Positions 47,869 through 57,744 of a DNA stretch of 64,000 nucleotides are shown piece by piece. The translations under genes were made by a program, and so were the position numbers. The stretch's first letter is position 1, and every line of letters begins with the position of its first letter. A model generated the notes under the pieces. The model was not told the DNA's origin. It saw only the letters and a program-made list of their open reading frames with translations, and searched no databases. This stretch comes from Actinomadura madurae (GTDB lineage Bacteria; Actinomycetota; Actinomycetes; Streptosporangiales; Streptosporangiaceae), in assembly GCF_900115095.1 (NCBI RefSeq), contig NZ_FOVH01000001.1, forward strand, positions 744,001-808,000, given 5' to 3'.

Positions 47869-50337
47869 CTACCGGCGGCGCAGGCGGGCCGGCAGCTCGT
47901 TCAGGCGGGCGGTGACGTCGAGGACGCGGTCCGCCGCCGTGCGGAACGCGGAGCGGGTCTGCGCCACCGTCGACGGCGGCATCAGCCGGGCGCGCCACCG
48001 GGCGCGGCGCCCCACGGACGAGGCGAACGCCTCCCGGACCGTCCGGACGTCGGCGCGCAGCCGCTCCGCCGGCTCGCTGGGACGGGTCCGCGAGTAGCGC
48101 GCCAGCTCCTCGGCCCTGGCGATGCGGGTGAGGGCGCGCGTGCCCTCCGCGTCCAGTTCGAGCAGTTCCCCGAGCCGGCGCGCGGTGGCGCGCGGGGAGT
48201 CGCTGGCCCGCCATTCCAGCCCGTGGTCGAGCGCGTCGGCGCGCAGCTCCCGCCAGGCGGCGTGCGCCGCGCCGGCCGGGTCGGCCGAGGGCGCCCGCGC
48301 CCGGCCCGGCCGGCGCGGGGAGGGATCGGCCGGCGGCGGGGCGAGCGCCGTCCAGCGGCGGCGCCGGGTGAGCATCCGCACCGTCATCGGCACGGCCATC
48401 AGCAGCAGCGCCAGCACCGCGCCCGCGAGCCAGGGCGCCGCGGCGAAGCCGCCCTCGTCGCCGTCCTGGGCGCTGGTGGACCCGCCCGGGCCCTCGTCGT
48501 TGCGGTGGCCGGGCCCGGTGGTCGGGGACGCGGTCGCGGAGTCCTCGGGGGAGGAGCTCTCCGGCGACGGCGCGGTCTCGCTCTCGGGGCCGGCCGTGCT
48601 GATGGCGGGCTCGCTGTAGCCGGGCGCGACGGCGGTGCCCTGGCCGGCGGCCCCGGCGGGCGTCGGCTCGAAGCGCACCCACCCGGAGCCCTCGAAGTAC
48701 AGCTCCGGCCAGGCGTGCGCGTCGCGCGACCGGACGACCCACTCGCCGGGCCTCACCTCCGAGCCCGGGGTGTAGCCCATCGCCACCCGGGACGGGATGC
48801 CGAGGATCCGGGCCATCAGCGCCATCGCCGCGGCGAACTGCTCGCAGTAGCCGCGCTTGCTGTGCAGGAGGAAGTCGACGAGGTCGCTGCCGTGCTGCGG
48901 CGCCGGCGCCGACAGGTCGTAGGTGAACCCGCCGTTCAAGGTGAACCAGCGCTGCAGCCGCACCGCCTGCGTGAGCGCGGTGGCCGACCCGGCGGTGACC
49001 TGCGCGGCGAGCCTCCTGACCTGCTGCGGGACGTTCTTGGGCACCGCGGTGTAGTGCGAGACGATGTCGGCCGGGTAGGCGCCCGCGGCGGCCAGCTGGC
49101 CGGCGGACGGCGTCGCGCGCAGGCTCTTGACGGTGTAGGAGCGCCCGCCCGCGGAGTCGCGGAGCGAGTAGACCATGAGGGAGGGGGCGTGCACCCGCCA
49201 GTCGCCCCTGATCGAGACCTGGGACGGGGCGTACGGCACCGGCAGGAACGTCATGTTCCTCACCTCGGGCCGCACCCGCACCCGGGTCGTCACCTCGTGC
49301 ACCGACGCGATGCCCAGGCCGGGCGGGGGCGGCAGGTCGCGGTCGTCGCTCACCCGGTCCCTGGAGCTGCTCTTCAGCGGGCTGTAGGTCCAGCGGTCCC
49401 CGTCGAACTGGTCGAGGGCGTAGAGGCGCAGGTAGCCGGGGCTCTCCCTGTCGTCGGTCCGGTAGGTGAGGACGACCGAGTCGTCCAGCCGGGTCAGCTC
49501 CCGCTTCAGGCTGACCAGCGGGTCGGGCGTCGTCACGGTCTGCGTGCCCTGGCCGGCGCCGCCGCCGAAGCCGAAGAAGCCGCGTGGCTGCAGTCCCGGG
49601 ACGGCCGCGGGCACCAGCACCGCGACGGCGACCGCGCCGGCCGCGATCCGGCGGCCGCTCGCCGCCAGCGCCGACGTCTCGGGCAGGGCGGCGGCCTCCC
49701 CGGGGTGCGGCGCCGTTCCGGCCATCGGGACGACCCGCGGGCGGCGCCGCGTGGTCACCGTCCGGCCCCACCCGCCGACCTGCTCGCGGGCGTCGGCCAT
49801 CAGCAGGGCCAGGAAGCCGCACGCGCCGAGGCCGAACGCGAGCCAGCCGACGCCGTCCTCGCGGACAGCGGCGGGCACGCTGTACATGGCGAGCAGCGGC
49901 AGCCCCGCGGGCGCGGTGCGGTGCAGCCGCACGGCCAGCAGGTCGACCAGGACGGCGACCAGGCCGATGCCGGCGGCGGTCAGCATCGAGATCCCCGGGA
50001 CGAGCGGGACCGGCGCCGCGTACCGGTTGGCCGCCCGCCAGCCCTCGTCGGTGAGGGCGCCGAGGTACTGCACCGACTCCGGGGTCGGGACGAACCCCAG
50101 CCACGCCTCGTCGGAGGCGTAGACCAGGTTGAGGTACAGGATCAGGGCGACCAGCCCGAACAGGAGCCCGACCAGCGCGGGCATCCGCATCCGCCGGGCC
50201 AGCAGCCCGCCGCCGGACACCGACAGCACCGCGCCGAACCCGGCCCAGAACCATCCGGCCTGCTCGTACAGCGGGTAGAGGCCGAGCGAGCCGGCGAGCG
50301 TCGCCAGCGCGGCCATCACCGTCATCCGGATCCTCAT
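47869..50337 (-). CDS. Membrane transglutaminase-like protein (TgpA family)
   Basis: This 822-residue protein has a DUF3488-type N-terminal membrane part (about six helices, residues 5-235) and a large external domain with a transglutaminase core. Catalytic Cys lies near 496 (SKRGYCEQFAAAMALMAR) and His near 541 (SRDAHAWPELY). The third position lies in WVRFEPTP, where Glu stands in place of the usual Asp. A Ser/Pro/Glu-rich linker, another helix (about 648-668) and a DUF4129-like cytoplasmic tail follow. Probably a cysteine protease or transferase at the envelope. ATG within the DUF58 stop (ATGA) marks the operon. Confidence 0.87.
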   Translation of the reverse strand: MRIRMTVMAALATLAGSLGLYPLYEQAGWFWAGFGAVLSVSGGGLLARRMRMPALVGLLFGLVALILYLNLVYASDEAWLGFVPTPESVQYLGALTDEGWRAANRYAAPVPLVPGISMLTAAGIGLVAVLVDLLAVRLHRTAPAGLPLLAMYSVPAAVREDGVGWLAFGLGACGFLALLMADAREQVGGWGRTVTTRRRPRVVPMAGTAPHPGEAAALPETSALAASGRRIAAGAVAVAVLVPAAVPGLQPRGFFGFGGGAGQGTQTVTTPDPLVSLKRELTRLDDSVVLTYRTDDRESPGYLRLYALDQFDGDRWTYSPLKSSSRDRVSDDRDLPPPPGLGIASVHEVTTRVRVRPEVRNMTFLPVPYAPSQVSIRGDWRVHAPSLMVYSLRDSAGGRSYTVKSLRATPSAGQLAAAGAYPADIVSHYTAVPKNVPQQVRRLAAQVTAGSATALTQAVRLQRWFTLNGGFTYDLSAPAPQHGSDLVDFLLHSKRGYCEQFAAAMALMARILGIPSRVAMGYTPGSEVRPGEWVVRSRDAHAWPELYFEGSGWVRFEPTPAGAAGQGTAVAPGYSEPAISTAGPESETAPSPESSSPEDSATASPTTGPGHRNDEGPGGSTSAQDGDEGGFAAAPWLAGAVLALLLMAVPMTVRMLTRRRRWTALAPPPADPSPRRPGRARAPSADPAGAAHAAWRELRADALDHGLEWRASDSPRATARRLGELLELDAEGTRALTRIARAEELARYSRTRPSEPAERLRADVRTVREAFASSVGRRARWRARLMPPSTVAQTRSAFRTAADRVLDVTARLNELPARLRRR

Positions 50338-51629
50338 GAACCGTCCTTGACGAAGTCCTCGCCTGCCTTGCCGGCCTGCGTCCACGCCCCGGCCAGCTCC
50401 GCCGCGGACCGGACGGTGGCCACCCGCCAGCCGCCGGCGCGCAGCAGCCCCGCGGCCGTCCCGTCGCCCGTCCCGTCACCCGGCCCGTCACCGGCTGGCG
50501 CCCCGGCGGCCGGCCCGCCCTGCACCAGGACCGCCACGTACGTCCCGGCGCCGCGGCGCACCGCGGCCACCGTGCGGGCCTCCTCGTCCGACAGCGTGCC
50601 GAACACCGCGATGACCAGCCCGTTCCCCTCCCGGCCGCCGTGCTCGCCGGTCCCGCCGCGCAGCGCGGCCAGCCCGGCCGACAGCGATCCGCTCTTGGAC
50701 CGGCGGGCCACGGCCAGCGCGTCCAGCAGCAGCCCTTCGAACGCCCCCTCCGACGGCGCGGCGGGCAGCGCCTCGCCCCGGTCGGTGACGTACCGCAGGC
50801 TCATCCCGGTGCGGACGAGGTGGACGCCGATCGACGCGGTCGCCGACACGGCCTGCTCGAACGAGCCGCCCGGCCCGTCGCCCCAGTGCGCGGAGCGGCG
50901 GGTGTCGAGGAACAGCGTCCCGCTGCTCTGGAAGTGCTGCTCCTCGCGCCGCACCATCAGCTCCCCGCGCCGGGCGGTGGACCGCCAGTGCACGCGGCGC
51001 AGGTCGTCGCCGTGCCGGTAGTCGCGGGGGGCGACGTCGTCCTCGCCCGCGGCGGAGACCGCGCGGGCGATGCTGTCGCCGCCGCCCGCCCACCCGCCGG
51101 CCAGCCGGCTCGCCGGCAGCGGGACGATCGCCGGCGTCACGGTGAGCGTGTCGGACAGGCTGAACGAGCGGAGCAGCTCCACCATCCCGAACGGGTCGGC
51201 GAGCCGGACCGTCAGCGGCCCCACCCGGTACCGCCCGCGCACGTCCGAGCGGATCCGGTAGCCGAGCTCGCGGGTGCCGTGCGGCTCGATGCGCTCCAGC
51301 ACGAACCGGGTGCGCCCGCCGAGAGCGTAGGGGACCCGGTCCTCCACCATCAGCAGCCCGCTCGGCAGCCGCGACACGTTCTCCAGCCGCAGGTCGACGC
51401 GGGCCTCGCGGCCGACCGGCAGCCGCGCCGGCTCCAGCCGCCGCGCGCACGCCAGGCGGTACCGGGTCCGCGACACCGCGAGCGTGCACAGCAGCGGCAG
51501 CACCAGGACGAGCACGCCGGCGCGCAGCAGGTCGCGCTCGCCGAGCACGACCGCGCAGACGATCGCCGTCGCCCCCGCCGCCACGAAGGACCGTCCGCGT
51601 GTGGTCAGGCCGGCCAGCGCCCGTCGCAC
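50334..51629 (-). CDS. DUF58 domain protein
   Basis: This 431-residue protein has two N-terminal helices (about 13-52). The DUF58 signature is YRHGDDLRRVHWRSTARRGELMVRREE (in two parts, near 210-236), followed by a von Willebrand-type fold with FLDTRRSAH. The C-terminal region has a GDGPGDGTGDGT repeat. DUF58 proteins work with MoxR AAA ATPases, probably in metal insertion or complex maturation. GTG start 4 nt after the moxR stop. The stop overlaps the transglutaminase ATG. Confidence 0.87.
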   Translation of the reverse strand: MRRALAGLTTRGRSFVAAGATAIVCAVVLGERDLLRAGVLVLVLPLLCTLAVSRTRYRLACARRLEPARLPVGREARVDLRLENVSRLPSGLLMVEDRVPYALGGRTRFVLERIEPHGTRELGYRIRSDVRGRYRVGPLTVRLADPFGMVELLRSFSLSDTLTVTPAIVPLPASRLAGGWAGGGDSIARAVSAAGEDDVAPRDYRHGDDLRRVHWRSTARRGELMVRREEQHFQSSGTLFLDTRRSAHWGDGPGGSFEQAVSATASIGVHLVRTGMSLRYVTDRGEALPAAPSEGAFEGLLLDALAVARRSKSGSLSAGLAALRGGTGEHGGREGNGLVIAVFGTLSDEEARTVAAVRRGAGTYVAVLVQGGPAAGAPAGDGPGDGTGDGTAAGLLRAGGWRVATVRSAAELAGAWTQAGKAGEDFVKDGS

Positions 51630-51633
51630 CGGG

Positions 51634-52677
<1,044 letters not shown>

Positions 52678-52972
52678 CAAACCCTCCTCAGCCGTTCCAA
52701 ACGACAGTACGTCGTCGGAAGGCCCACTGCGATGTTCATGTGGAACGCGAGCCAATTGTGCTCTACGGGAAGGACGGCAAACGCCACTCCCGGCCCACCA
52801 CTTCCCTCCACCCCGCCCCTCCGACCCCGTCCGGTGCGCTTCCGGCGGCCGGTCGTCGCGTCGGCGCGCCCCGCCGCGCCGCGCGGGCGGGCCCGCTGGG
52901 CCCCACTCGGCACCACCCTCCCTGACCTGCGGATTCGCGCGGCAGAACGGCGCACGGACGGTGTTTTCCTTG

Positions 52973-53014
52973 TTGACGGTGGGGAAGAGTGGAGTAGAGT
53001 GGGGCGCCGTGGGG
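52973..53014 (+). promoter_or_regulatory. dcw promoter with four MraZ-type boxes
   Basis: TTGACG (52973-52978) and TAGAGT (52995-53000) are 16 nt apart and form a plausible vegetative promoter. TGGGG at 52980, TGGAG at 52990, TGGGG at 53000 and TGGGG at 53010 recur with an exact 10-bp period, matching the TGGGN-N5 array that MraZ binds in other bacteria. The boxes overlap the spacer, -10 and start-site area, so binding should repress. Between the moxR start and this promoter (52678-52972) I see no gene. Confidence 0.72.
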
Positions 53015-53051
53015 GGCGGTAGCGCCCCATGCGGCGCGGGAGGTGGGGCCG

Positions 53052-53483
53052 GTGTTCCTCGGCACCCATTCCCCGCGCCTCGACGACAAGGGACGACTGT
53101 TCCTGCCGGCGAAGTACCGCGAGGAGCTGTCGGGGGGATTGGTGATCACGAAGGGCCAGGAACGCTGCCTGTACGTCTTCCCCATGGCGGAGTTCCAGCG
53201 GATTACCGAAGCCCTGCGTGCCGCCCCGGTCACCGAGAAGGCGGTGCGGGGCTACAGCCGGGTCTTCTTCGCCAGCGCCTCGGACGAGGTGCCCGACAAG
53301 CAGGGCCGCGTCACCATTCCTCCGCCCCTGCGCAAGTACGCGGGGCTCACCCGCGACTGCACGGTCATCGGGGCCAACACGCGTCTGGAGATCTGGGACG
53401 CCCAGGCCTGGGAGACCTACCTGGAGCAGGAGGAGCAGACGTTCTCCGACGTCTCGGAGGAGGTGTTGCCAGGGATCCTCTGA
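53052..53483 (+). CDS. mraZ: Transcriptional regulator MraZ
   Basis: This 143-residue protein has two AbrB-like SpoVT/MraZ domains. It starts [25 protein letters not shown] (in two parts), and the second copy is [21 protein letters not shown] near 80-100. It forms ring oligomers that bind repeats before its own operon and limit dcw expression. The GTG is used because GGAGGTG lies 7 nt upstream and the family begins at FLGTH. An earlier GTG overlaps that ribosome site. 244 nt separate it from rsmH. Confidence 0.95.
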   Translation: MFLGTHSPRLDDKGRLFLPAKYREELSGGLVITKGQERCLYVFPMAEFQRITEALRAAPVTEKAVRGYSRVFFASASDEVPDKQGRVTIPPPLRKYAGLTRDCTVIGANTRLEIWDAQAWETYLEQEEQTFSDVSEEVLPGIL

Positions 53484-53727
53484 GAAACGACTCGTCGGTC
53501 CGTTGACCGGCACTGGCCCACGTTCGGCCAGGTCTCCAGCCGCTCTCCGAGCCAGCTGGCGCAGCTTCCCCGGTGCCAGACGGCGACCCCCCGCGGGCAA
53601 CGCGGTGATCTTCCTCAGGGCAGCGGATGGGGACCTGGCCGGGCGAGGCCGCCGCCGGGGGTGGGGACGGTCCGGGCCGGCGATGCCACACAGTCCGCGA
53701 GCGAGGTGGCAGTACAGGGGGTGAAGC

Positions 53728-54708
53728 ATGGACGTGGGGAACCACGCGAACGGCGCCGGTCACGTACCGGTGATGCTCGGTCGCGTTCTGGAGCTGCTCA
53801 TCCCCGCCGCCGAGGCCGTCACCGGCCGCGCGCCCGTGTACCTCGACGCCACGCTCGGCATGGGCGGTCACGCCGAGGCGATGCTGCGGGCCGTCCCGGA
53901 GCTGCGCCTCATCGGCCTCGACCGCGACACCACGGCGCTGGAGCGGTCCGCGCGCCGCCTCGCCCCGTTCGGGGACCGCGCGACCCTGGAGCACGCCGTC
54001 TACGACGAGATCCCCGCGGTGCTGCGCCGGCTCGGCGTCCCCGCGGTGGACGCCGTCCTGTTCGACCTCGGCGTCTCCTCCCCGCAGCTGGACGAGTCCG
54101 GCCGCGGCTTCGCCTACTCGTACGACGCCCCGCTCGACATGCGGATGGACCGGACGCAGAGCCTCACCGCGGCGGAGGTCGTCAACGGCTACCCGCCCGC
54201 CGAGCTCGCCCGCATCCTGCGCGAGTACGGCGAGGAGCGGTTCGCCCAGCGGATCGCCGCGGCGATCGTCCGGGAGCGCGAGCGCGCCCCGCTGGAGTCC
54301 ACCCGGCGGCTCGCCGACCTGGTGCGCACCTCGATCCCGGCCGCGACGCGCCGCACCGGCGGCAACCCGGCCAAGCGGACGTTCCAGGCGCTGCGCATCG
54401 AGGTGAACGGCGAGCTCGACATCTGGCGCCGGGCGCTGCCCGCCGCCCTGGACGCGCTCCCGGTCGGGGGCCGGGTCGCCGTCCTCAGCTACCACTCCCT
54501 CGAGGACCGCATCACCAAGCAGGTCCTCGCCGCCCAGGCGGCCGACACCACCCCGCCGGACCTGCCCGTCCCGCTGCCGGAGCACGAGCCGAGGTTCCGG
54601 CTCCTGACCCGCGGGGCCGAGCTGCCGTCCGACGAGGAGACCACGACCAACCCACGGGCCGGATCGGTGCGGATGCGCGCCGCGGAGCGGGTCCGGGAGG
54701 CGACATGA
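53728..54708 (+). CDS. rsmH: 16S rRNA (cytosine-1402-N4)-methyltransferase
   Basis: This 326-residue SAM-dependent enzyme modifies C1402 of 16S rRNA at the P site. [13 protein letters not shown] starts the fold, [16 protein letters not shown] is motif I (near 38-53), [19 protein letters not shown] the catalytic segment, then [16 protein letters not shown] and [12 protein letters not shown]. The ATG follows GGGGG. The stop overlaps the start of the FtsL-like gene (ATGA). Confidence 0.95.
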   Translation: MDVGNHANGAGHVPVMLGRVLELLIPAAEAVTGRAPVYLDATLGMGGHAEAMLRAVPELRLIGLDRDTTALERSARRLAPFGDRATLEHAVYDEIPAVLRRLGVPAVDAVLFDLGVSSPQLDESGRGFAYSYDAPLDMRMDRTQSLTAAEVVNGYPPAELARILREYGEERFAQRIAAAIVRERERAPLESTRRLADLVRTSIPAATRRTGGNPAKRTFQALRIEVNGELDIWRRALPAALDALPVGGRVAVLSYHSLEDRITKQVLAAQAADTTPPDLPVPLPEHEPRFRLLTRGAELPSDEETTTNPRAGSVRMRAAERVREAT

Positions 54709-55460
54709 CGACGACGAGCAGGCGCCCGCCGGCCAGGACGCCGAAGAAGCGGGCCCCGGAGCGCCCGGACGGCGCCGCCCCGGCCAAGAAGGCACCGCCC
54801 AAGAAGGCACCGCCCAAGAAGGCGCCGGAGAAGAAGGCACCGGTCAAGGACGCGCCGTCCAGGGGCGGGTCCGCCGCCGCGAAGACGGCGAAGGCCACGG
54901 GCACGGCCGCCAAGGCCGCGCCCGCGAAGAGCGCGTCCGCCAAGAGCGCGAAGCCGGCCGCGTCGCGGCGCGCCGCCCAGGCGGCGCCGCGGACGCCGTT
55001 CGTGCTGCTCATCGTCGGCCTGCTCGGCGGCGCCCTGGTCAGCCTCCTGCTGCTCAACACCGTCCTCGCCAAGGACGCGTTCACGCTCACGCGGCTGCAG
55101 CAGAGCAACAAGCAGCTCGAACAGCAGCGCCAGGCCTACGAGGAGGAGATCGCGCGCGAGGGCTCCCCGCGGCAGCTGTCGAACAAGGCCGAGGCGCTCG
55201 GCATGAAGAAGGGCGAGGACCCGACCTTCTTCTCCACCGACACCGGCCGGCCGAGCGGCGGCCGGATCCGAGCGGTCCCGCACGCGGCCGCGGCGTCGGC
55301 CGGCGCGGCGGGCGTCCTCGGCGTCCCCGGCACCGTGGTGCCCGGCGACGGCGTCCCGCCCGCCGACACCCGCACCGGGGCGGGCCAGGGTTCCGGCCAG
55401 GGTTCCGGCCAGGGCGCGGGTCACCGCACGGGCCAGGGCACCGGGAACGGGGCGCCGTGA
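54705..55460 (+). CDS. ftsL: FtsL-like septum protein with extended low-complexity ends
   Basis: This 251-residue single-pass membrane protein lies between rsmH and ftsI, the place of ftsL. A basic Lys/Ala/Pro region (1-98) contains KKAPP repeats encoded by 15-bp tandem DNA repeats at 54785-54844. One helix (about 99-121, [20 protein letters not shown]) follows, then a coiled coil with [19 protein letters not shown] (about 132-150) and [10 protein letters not shown], the FtsL-type ending. A Gly/Gln repeat tail comes from 12-bp DNA repeats at 55383-55418. It should link FtsQ/DivIC and FtsW-FtsI in the divisome. Confidence 0.82.
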   Translation: MTTTSRRPPARTPKKRAPERPDGAAPAKKAPPKKAPPKKAPEKKAPVKDAPSRGGSAAAKTAKATGTAAKAAPAKSASAKSAKPAASRRAAQAAPRTPFVLLIVGLLGGALVSLLLLNTVLAKDAFTLTRLQQSNKQLEQQRQAYEEEIAREGSPRQLSNKAEALGMKKGEDPTFFSTDTGRPSGGRIRAVPHAAAASAGAAGVLGVPGTVVPGDGVPPADTRTGAGQGSGQGSGQGAGHRTGQGTGNGAP

Positions 55461-55494
55461 TCGGACGCGGGCCCATCGGGGAGCGGGGGACACG

Positions 55495-57720
55495 GTGACG
55501 AAACGGCCGGGACGCGGTGCCGCCGGGCCCCCGCCCGGCCGGAAACGCGGCTCGGACGGGCGCGGTCCCCGCGGCGCGGCCGGGCGGGACGACAAGAACG
55601 GCCCGGGCGCGGCGCGCGCGTCCGGGCGTCAGACAGGTGGAACGCCGCGCCCGCCCGCCGGCGGGCGCGCCGACGGCGCGGGACGGCCGGGCAAGAAGGG
55701 CAGCGCCGCCCGCCGTCCCGCGCGCAGCGGCATGGTGCCCGCCCCCCGCAAAGAGGCCTCCCGCAAGGAGGCCGGGCCCAAGGGGGCCGGCACCGCCGGG
55801 ACGCCCGCCCGGCAGGCCGCGCGGAAGGCGCCCGCCAGGACCGCCCCCGGTAAGAAGGACGCGGCCCGGACGGCGCGCGACGGCCGGTCCGCGCGCGCGA
55901 GCGGTGGGGCGCCGCGCGGCCCGCGGCCCGGCGGGTCCGGCGGCAGGCGGCCGCCGGGGCAGGGGCCGCGGCCCCGGATGCCGTTCCACCGGCGCGACCC
56001 CCTGAAGCGGCTCAACGTCGGGCTGCTCGTCGTCGCGTTCGTGCTGTCGCTGTTCGCGGGGCGGCTCGTCCAGCTCCAGACGATCGAGTCCGGCAAGTAC
56101 ACCGAGCAGGCGATGAAGCAGCGGGTGCGCGACATCACGCTGCCCGCCGTCCGCGGCGACATCACCGACGCGCAGGGCAACCCGCTGGCGATGACGGTGG
56201 AGGCGCGGGCGATCTTCGCCGACCCGTCTCTGATCAAGCCGGAGAAGCGGCAGCCGATCGTCAACGCGCTGGCCCCGACCCTCGGGCTGAACCCGGCGAC
56301 CCTGATGAAGCAGCTCAGCAAGACCGGCACCCGGTTCGTGTACCTGGCGCACGGCGTCCGTCCCGACCAGGCGCGGCTGGTCAGCTCGTGGAACTTCCTC
56401 GGTATCGGGACTTTGCCGGAATATCGCCGGGAGTATCCCAACGATTCGCTGGCGGCGAGCGTCATAGGGTTCGTGAACGACTCGGGGAAGGGCGCCGCGG
56501 GGCTGGAGAGCTCCCTGAACGGCATGCTCGCCGGGAAGGCGGGCTGGCAGCGGGTCGAGATCAGCCCCGAGGGCCAGCACATCCCCATGGGCGAGGACCA
56601 GAAGCGCCCCTCGGTTCCCGGGCGGAGCGTCCGGCTGACCCTTCAGCGCGACCTGCAGTTCGAGGCGCAGGAGGCGATCGAGAAGCAGGTCCGGGCCACC
56701 CGCGCGGACGGCGGCAGCGTGATCGTCATGGACCCGCGCACGGGCCGGATGCTCGCCATGGCCTCCGCGCCCGGGTTCGACCCGAACCACTACGCCGAGT
56801 CCTCGCGGTCCCGCTGGGGCAGCCCGCTCGTCCAGGACGCCTATGAGCCGGGCAGCACCGGCAAGGTCGTCACGGCCGCCGCGGTCATGGAGCACGGCGG
56901 CGTCACCCCGCAGACGCCCTACACCGTCCCGGACCGGATCAAGAAGTACGACGTGACGTTCCGCGACTCGCACCACCACGCTCCCGAGCGGCTCACGTTC
57001 GCGGGCGTGCTGGCCAAGTCCAGCAACGTCGGCACCATCATGGCCAGCGAGAGCATCACCTCGCAGCGGCTCTACCAGACGCTGCGCGACTTCGGGTTCG
57101 GCCAGAAGACCGGGCTGCCGCTGCCGGGCGAGACGCCCGGCCTGCTGGAGCCGCCGCCCGAGTGGTCCGGCACCGACCGCTACCCGATCGCGTTCGGCCA
57201 GACGGTGTCGGTCAACGCGGTGCAGATGGCGAGCGTGTACGCGACCATCGCCAACGGCGGCGTCCGCGTCGCGCCGAACCTGATCGCCGGCACCGTCGGG
57301 GAGCACGACAGGTTCACGGCGGCGCCGGAGCCCGCGCGCAGGCAGGTCATCAGCGCGCGGACCGCGCGGCAGATCAGCGACATGCTGGAGGGCGTCACGA
57401 CCAAGGAGGGCACCGCTCCGAAGGCCCAGATCAAGGGCTACCGCGTCGCCGGCAAGACCGGCACCGCCGAGATCGTCAACCCGCGCTGCGGCTGCTACGA
57501 CGGCGGCGGCTACACCGCGTCGTTCGCCGGGTTCGCGCCCGCGGACGATCCGCGGCTGGTCGTCCAGGTCGTCCTGCAGGACCCGAAGCGGGGCAGCCAC
57601 TATGGTGGCGATGCGGCCGCTCCGGTCTTCAAGGACGTGATGAGCTTCGCCCTGCAGTCCGAGAAGATCCCGCCGACGGGGAGCCGCCCGCCGATCATCG
57701 AGATCCACGCCCGAGACTGA
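55495..57720 (+). CDS. ftsI: Septal peptidoglycan transpeptidase (PBP2b/FtsI type)
   Basis: This 741-residue class B penicillin-binding protein crosslinks septal peptidoglycan. It begins with an unusually long basic, Pro/Ala/Gly-rich cytoplasmic region (about 1-170), then one membrane helix (about 176-197). The PBP dimerisation domain follows, then the transpeptidase with Ser454-Thr-Gly-Lys457, SSN at 509-511 and KTG at 654-656. GTG start with GGGG upstream, 34 nt after the ftsL stop. Confidence 0.94.
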   Translation: MTKRPGRGAAGPPPGRKRGSDGRGPRGAAGRDDKNGPGAARASGRQTGGTPRPPAGGRADGAGRPGKKGSAARRPARSGMVPAPRKEASRKEAGPKGAGTAGTPARQAARKAPARTAPGKKDAARTARDGRSARASGGAPRGPRPGGSGGRRPPGQGPRPRMPFHRRDPLKRLNVGLLVVAFVLSLFAGRLVQLQTIESGKYTEQAMKQRVRDITLPAVRGDITDAQGNPLAMTVEARAIFADPSLIKPEKRQPIVNALAPTLGLNPATLMKQLSKTGTRFVYLAHGVRPDQARLVSSWNFLGIGTLPEYRREYPNDSLAASVIGFVNDSGKGAAGLESSLNGMLAGKAGWQRVEISPEGQHIPMGEDQKRPSVPGRSVRLTLQRDLQFEAQEAIEKQVRATRADGGSVIVMDPRTGRMLAMASAPGFDPNHYAESSRSRWGSPLVQDAYEPGSTGKVVTAAAVMEHGGVTPQTPYTVPDRIKKYDVTFRDSHHHAPERLTFAGVLAKSSNVGTIMASESITSQRLYQTLRDFGFGQKTGLPLPGETPGLLEPPPEWSGTDRYPIAFGQTVSVNAVQMASVYATIANGGVRVAPNLIAGTVGEHDRFTAAPEPARRQVISARTARQISDMLEGVTTKEGTAPKAQIKGYRVAGKTGTAEIVNPRCGCYDGGGYTASFAGFAPADDPRLVVQVVLQDPKRGSHYGGDAAAPVFKDVMSFALQSEKIPPTGSRPPIIEIHARD

Positions 57721-57730
57721 CGGCAGCGAG

Positions 57731-57736
57731 TACCCT
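57731..57736 (+). promoter_or_regulatory. -10-like TACCCT before murE
   Basis: TACCCT ends 8 nt before the murE GTG, with no ribosome site between. It suggests an internal leaderless promoter inside the dcw cluster and supports the GTG start. Confidence 0.35.
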
Positions 57737-57744
57737 CCTCGCCT

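Noticed and set aside
47614..51021. Long plus-strand frames opposite the transglutaminase and DUF58 genes
   Set aside because: Shadow frames. The minus-strand proteins have catalytic motifs and operon-type overlaps.
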